Assembly: GCA_016462645.1 (NCBI GenBank)
Contig: JAEMSX010000008.1
Location: 1-64,000 of the forward strand
DNA: 64,000 nt
Origin: Thermoleophilaceae bacterium
GTDB lineage: Bacteria; Actinomycetota; Thermoleophilia; Solirubrobacterales; JACPNS01
Direction: 5' to 3'
In this document: one piece after another, positions 61,169 through 64,000 of the stretch
How positions within the stretch are numbered: position 1 is the stretch's first letter
Layout: every line of letters starts with the position of its first letter
Notes under the pieces: model-generated
Told to the model about the DNA's origin: nothing
Seen by the model: the letters and a program-made list of their open reading frames with translations, nothing else
The model's database searches: none
Position numbers and translations under genes: made by a program

Positions 61169-62631
61169 TGAGCACCCGAACGACTGCACAAGACCACGAG
61201 CTCGCGCCGGTGAAGTTCTCCCGCCTGACCCGCCGGGGCGTCATGCTCGGCCTTTCGGGGTCGCAGCTGATCGTGGTCGGCTCCGGAGCTATCGTCCTCG
61301 TCTTCGCGCTCTACTTCGATGGTGGCCAGTCGCTCTTGTACGTCGCCCCGATCCTCCTACTGTGCGCTGCACTTGCGTTCGTCGGAGCCGGCGGCCGCAA
61401 GATAGTCGAGTGGCTCCCCATCGCTATCCGGTGGCTGTGGCGCTCGACTGGCGGGCAGCTCCTGTTCCGTCGTCACATCGTCAAGCCTCGCCCGGCGGGG
61501 ACGCTGTCCTTGCCAGGCGACGCTGCGCGGCTGCGTCAGTGGTTCGACCCCGAGTCGGGCGCGGTGATGATCCACGACCCTCACGCCGCGACCCTGACCG
61601 CGATCGTCGGGGTCACTCACCCGGCGTTCATCCTTCTCGACCCCATCGAGCAGCAACGCCGGGTGACGAGCTGGGGTCGCGTGCTCGCCACCGTCTGCCG
61701 CTCTGGACGTATCGCGTCTTTGCAGGTGATGGAGCGGACCCTGCCCGACTCCGGCAAGGGTCTGGCCGAGTGGTGGTCGCAGCACGGGAGGCAGGACGAC
61801 TCATGGACCTCGACGACGTACGGCGAGCTGATCAACCGCGCCGGACCAGCCGGTGAACGTCACGCGAGCACGGTCTCGATCTCGCTCGACATGAAGGCCG
61901 CTGGTCGGGCGATCCGGGCCGCTGGTGGCGGCAACCGAGGAGCCGCCGCAGTGCTGCGACAAGAGATGTCTACGATGACAGCTGCACTTCGAGCCGCAGA
62001 CCTCTCGCCGTCTGGATGGCTCCAGCCGGGTGACCTAGCGGTGATTCTGCGGTCGGCTTACGACCCAGTCGTGGCAGGTGCGTTGGAACGTCACGGGGAT
62101 CTCGGTCGCGACCTCGCCACCGCCGGGCCAGTCGCGGTCACCGAGAACTGGTCGAGTGTGCGATCAGACTCCGCCCATCACTGCGTGCTCTGGATCAGCG
62201 AGTGGCCGCGTTCCCTCGTCTACCCGGGCTTCCTTGCCCCGGTGCTCCTCTCGTCGGGCGTGCGCCGCACCTTCACCCTGCTCGTCACGCCCTTGCGGAC
62301 CGACCAAGCCGCCCGCGACATCCGCAAGAAGAAGACCGAGTACATCTCCGATGCCGCCCAACGACAGCGAATCGGCCAGATCGAGGACGCCCAGCAGTCC
62401 GCGGAGTACAACGACGTCCTCCAACAGGAGGCCGACCTCACCGCCGGCCACGGCATCCTTCGAACGACCGGGCTCATTGCCATCAGCGCCCAAGACCCGG
62501 ACGAACTCGAATTAGCGGTCGCCGACATCGAGCAGGCCGCAATCCAGGCCTCCTGCGAGACCAGGCGACTGTGGGGCCAGCAGGCGCAGGCCTTCAGCGC
62601 CGCGGCACTGCCGCTGGGTCGGGGCGTTTGA
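61168..62631 (+). CDS. SCO6880-type transfer protein
   Basis: A 487-residue protein of the SCO6880 family. After KFSRLTRRGVMLGLSGSQLI come two membrane helices (about 30-75), then a soluble region (FILLDPIEQQRRVTSWGRVL, MTAALRAADLSPSGWLQPGD). It resembles a VirB3-PrgI part joined to the N-terminal portion of VirB4, without the P-loop ATPase domain. In related elements a VirB4-like ATPase gene follows; here a deacetylase gene comes next, so the ATPase must lie elsewhere or be lost. Confidence 0.85.
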   Translation: MSTRTTAQDHELAPVKFSRLTRRGVMLGLSGSQLIVVGSGAIVLVFALYFDGGQSLLYVAPILLLCAALAFVGAGGRKIVEWLPIAIRWLWRSTGGQLLFRRHIVKPRPAGTLSLPGDAARLRQWFDPESGAVMIHDPHAATLTAIVGVTHPAFILLDPIEQQRRVTSWGRVLATVCRSGRIASLQVMERTLPDSGKGLAEWWSQHGRQDDSWTSTTYGELINRAGPAGERHASTVSISLDMKAAGRAIRAAGGGNRGAAAVLRQEMSTMTAALRAADLSPSGWLQPGDLAVILRSAYDPVVAGALERHGDLGRDLATAGPVAVTENWSSVRSDSAHHCVLWISEWPRSLVYPGFLAPVLLSSGVRRTFTLLVTPLRTDQAARDIRKKKTEYISDAAQRQRIGQIEDAQQSAEYNDVLQQEADLTAGHGILRTTGLIAISAQDPDELELAVADIEQAAIQASCETRRLWGQQAQAFSAAALPLGRGV

Positions 62632-62741
62632 TTGCCAGAGCCCTAGCGCAACACAGTCGCTATGGTTGTACGGCGAGCATTCCACGCAGGGCGCCGCAGT
62701 TGGACTCGGAGACGTAGGCGTCGAGTCAATAGGAGTTGGGG

Positions 62742-63467
62742 ATGATCGCCGAAGGAGCCTCTATCGTCGGCACTCTGACGCCGTGCGACTTGGCGGTCCT
62801 CACGTTCGACGATGGCCCCACCCCTGGCGTGACTGAAGGCATCCTCGACGCACTGAGCGATGAAGGTGCCGGCGCCACGTTCTTCGTCCTGCTTACCCGT
62901 GCACGACGGACCCCTGAGCTTCTCAAAAGAATCACCGATGCCGGCCATGAGATCGCGCTTCACGGTCACGACCACCGCAGACTCACCAACGTACCGCCAG
63001 CGTCCCTACCGCGCCTGCTGAAGGACTCACGGGATGAACTCGAGCAGTTATGCGGGTCTGACGTGCGCTGGTACCGACCGACCTACGGAGCTCAGAATCG
63101 CCCCCTATGGCACGCTGCTCGGACTGCGGGCCTAACGTCCGTGCTCTGGAGCATCGAGTGTTGCGACTGGCTGACACTTCCGCCCGACGACTACCTGGCT
63201 CCCGTGCAGGAGGGTTCCCTGCCCGGCAGCATCGTTCTGCTACATGATGGGTTCGCCGACGCATTGGATGGCGCCGACGATGGATCCCCGCCCACTCTCG
63301 ACCGAGCGAGGCTAGCGCGGGAAGTGGTCCAGAAGGCACGCGAGCAGTCTCTTCGGGTGTTCGGTGTGGCTGACGCTCTGATCCACTCAGAGCCGCGGTG
63401 GCAAGTCTGGCTCGATGAGGTTCGCGCTCCACTCGCGGGTGAGAACAGGCTGCGTGCGGGCCAATGA
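62742..63467 (+). CDS. Polysaccharide deacetylase (NodB-like)
   Basis: A 241-residue carbohydrate esterase 4 protein. Motif 1 is LTFDDGPTPGV (catalytic Asp and metal Asp), motif 2 EIALHGHDHRRL (metal His pair), motif 3 RWYRPTYGAQ, and a late IVLLHDGFAD carries the motif 5 His. No signal peptide, so it probably acts on a cytoplasmic or intermediate substrate. AGGAG lies six bases before the ATG. It overlaps the GNAT gene by four bases, so an acetyl-removal and acetyl-transfer pair is encoded together. Confidence 0.87.
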   Translation: MIAEGASIVGTLTPCDLAVLTFDDGPTPGVTEGILDALSDEGAGATFFVLLTRARRTPELLKRITDAGHEIALHGHDHRRLTNVPPASLPRLLKDSRDELEQLCGSDVRWYRPTYGAQNRPLWHAARTAGLTSVLWSIECCDWLTLPPDDYLAPVQEGSLPGSIVLLHDGFADALDGADDGSPPTLDRARLAREVVQKAREQSLRVFGVADALIHSEPRWQVWLDEVRAPLAGENRLRAGQ

Positions 63468-64000
63468 CGGACGTGATCGATGTCCAGCTGCGGTCTCAAC
63501 TCATGTCCTCCCTGGACCCAACTGAGACGCGCGATCTCAAGGTGCTGTGCAGCAGAGCACTTCCTGATGAGCCCTACGCCTCTCTGATCCCGGAGGTCCT
63601 AACCGTCGGTAGGTCCGTTGTACTCGCGCGAGACAAAGCGAAGGGTCGACTCCTCGGTGCTGGCGTTTGGTCACGGACCGCATCGATCGATGAGCTCTCC
63701 TCCGTCCTCGACCTCATCGTGGTTGACCCGCACGCACGCCGATCTGGAATCGGGGGTGTGCTTCTCGCCCGTGTCGAACATGACGCGTCCACTAGCGGAG
63801 CCGAGGTATTGCGAGTTGCGGGTCACCCTCCCTGCTATGCCTGGCCAGGAGTTGACTTGTCTAACATCCAGGCGATTTCGTTCTTCGATGGACGTGGCTA
63901 CCAGCGTCAGCAAGTTGTACACAACCTTCGCATTGATTTCGCCGATTCCCTGTCTGCCGAGAGGCCCGACCCCCAGCTCATTGCGAGCGGAGTAACTGTG
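63464..64000 (+). CDS. GNAT-family acetyltransferase, cut by window end
   Basis: At least 179 residues with no stop before the edge. The acetyl-CoA motif is VDPHARRSGIGGVLLARVEH (about 86-106). A later AISFFDGRGYQRQQ segment is the typical GNAT C-terminal signature, so one full GNAT domain is present and more may follow. ATG overlaps the deacetylase stop (ATGA). Substrate unknown; being coupled to a deacetylase suggests a sugar or amino-sugar target. Confidence 0.83.
   Translation, partial: MTDVIDVQLRSQLMSSLDPTETRDLKVLCSRALPDEPYASLIPEVLTVGRSVVLARDKAKGRLLGAGVWSRTASIDELSSVLDLIVVDPHARRSGIGGVLLARVEHDASTSGAEVLRVAGHPPCYAWPGVDLSNIQAISFFDGRGYQRQQVVHNLRIDFADSLSAERPDPQLIASGVTV

Noticed and set aside
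1-64000. CRISPR arrays and intact insertion sequences
   Set aside because: No regularly spaced direct repeats with unique spacers, and no transposase gene, were seen on either strand.

Overview
The window comes from a high-G+C actinobacterium. The signs are GTG starts, four-base stop/start overlaps, a SARP-type regulator, DUF4192, DUF6112 and SCO6880/SCO6881-type genes. The Propionibacteriales (Nocardioides-like) are my best guess, from general look only. The whole window is accessory DNA: a defence/conflict and biosynthesis region on the left (about 0.3-26.7 kb), then a conjugative element (about 27-62.6 kb, plasmid or ICE, not distinguishable here). No rRNA, tRNA or CRISPR array was seen.

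Left region. At 0.3-4.1 kb an XRE-type regulator and a subtilisin-like (S8) protease are divergent from an AAA+ ATPase. They share an AT-rich promoter with an operator-like palindrome. A broken tyrosine recombinase and a DUF4192 gene follow. From 13.8 down to 5.8 kb lies a compact six-gene operon: a ketoacid-type C-methyltransferase, PLP aminotransferase, FAD amino-acid/amine oxidase, RidA, an Asp/Glu-racemase-like protein, and a giant fusion of SARP DNA-binding domain, NACHT NTPase and formylglycine-generating-enzyme-like domain. Four CTTGC direct repeats at exactly 11-bp spacing sit upstream of this operon, which is the geometry of SARP binding sites. I read it as a self-regulated pathway making a beta-methylated amino acid, under a STAND-type sensor. 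It is my leading candidate for an undescribed system.

From 26.7 down to 14.7 kb a second six-gene operon encodes a restriction-type defence system: excisionase-like HTH, PLD-SNF2 helicase, DUF4391, type III Mod, type III Res, and a RloC/PrrC-type AAA ATPase.

Conjugative element. A leftward operon (36.2 to 26.8 kb) carries a MobF relaxase-helicase, a small membrane protein, an OmpA-domain protein, a large membrane protein and two matrixin metalloproteases. A rightward operon (36.6-47.4 kb) encodes a Tad-type pilus (SAF/CpaB, CpaE, TadA, TadB, TadC, Flp-like pilin, TadE/F/G), headed by a lipoprotein and a secreted protein and closed by a LysM-BTAD protein. A nuclease polymorphic toxin with its immunity protein lies at 47.4-50.0 kb. 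A replication/partition and transfer operon (50.3-62.6 kb) encodes a Prim-Pol, a ParB-like protein, a VirB8-like protein, an M23 peptidase, two dynamin-like GTPases, two DUF6112 proteins and SCO6881/SCO6880-type channel proteins. A polysaccharide deacetylase and a GNAT acetyltransferase close the window.

A 9-bp core, CGCCCGTCC (longer form TGCGCCCGTCCT), occurs about 20 times between 29.2 and 50.2 kb, on both strands, inside and outside genes, and I saw none elsewhere. It forms perfect palindromes at 32625-32658 and 50206-50231. It looks like a recognition site for an element-encoded DNA-binding protein.
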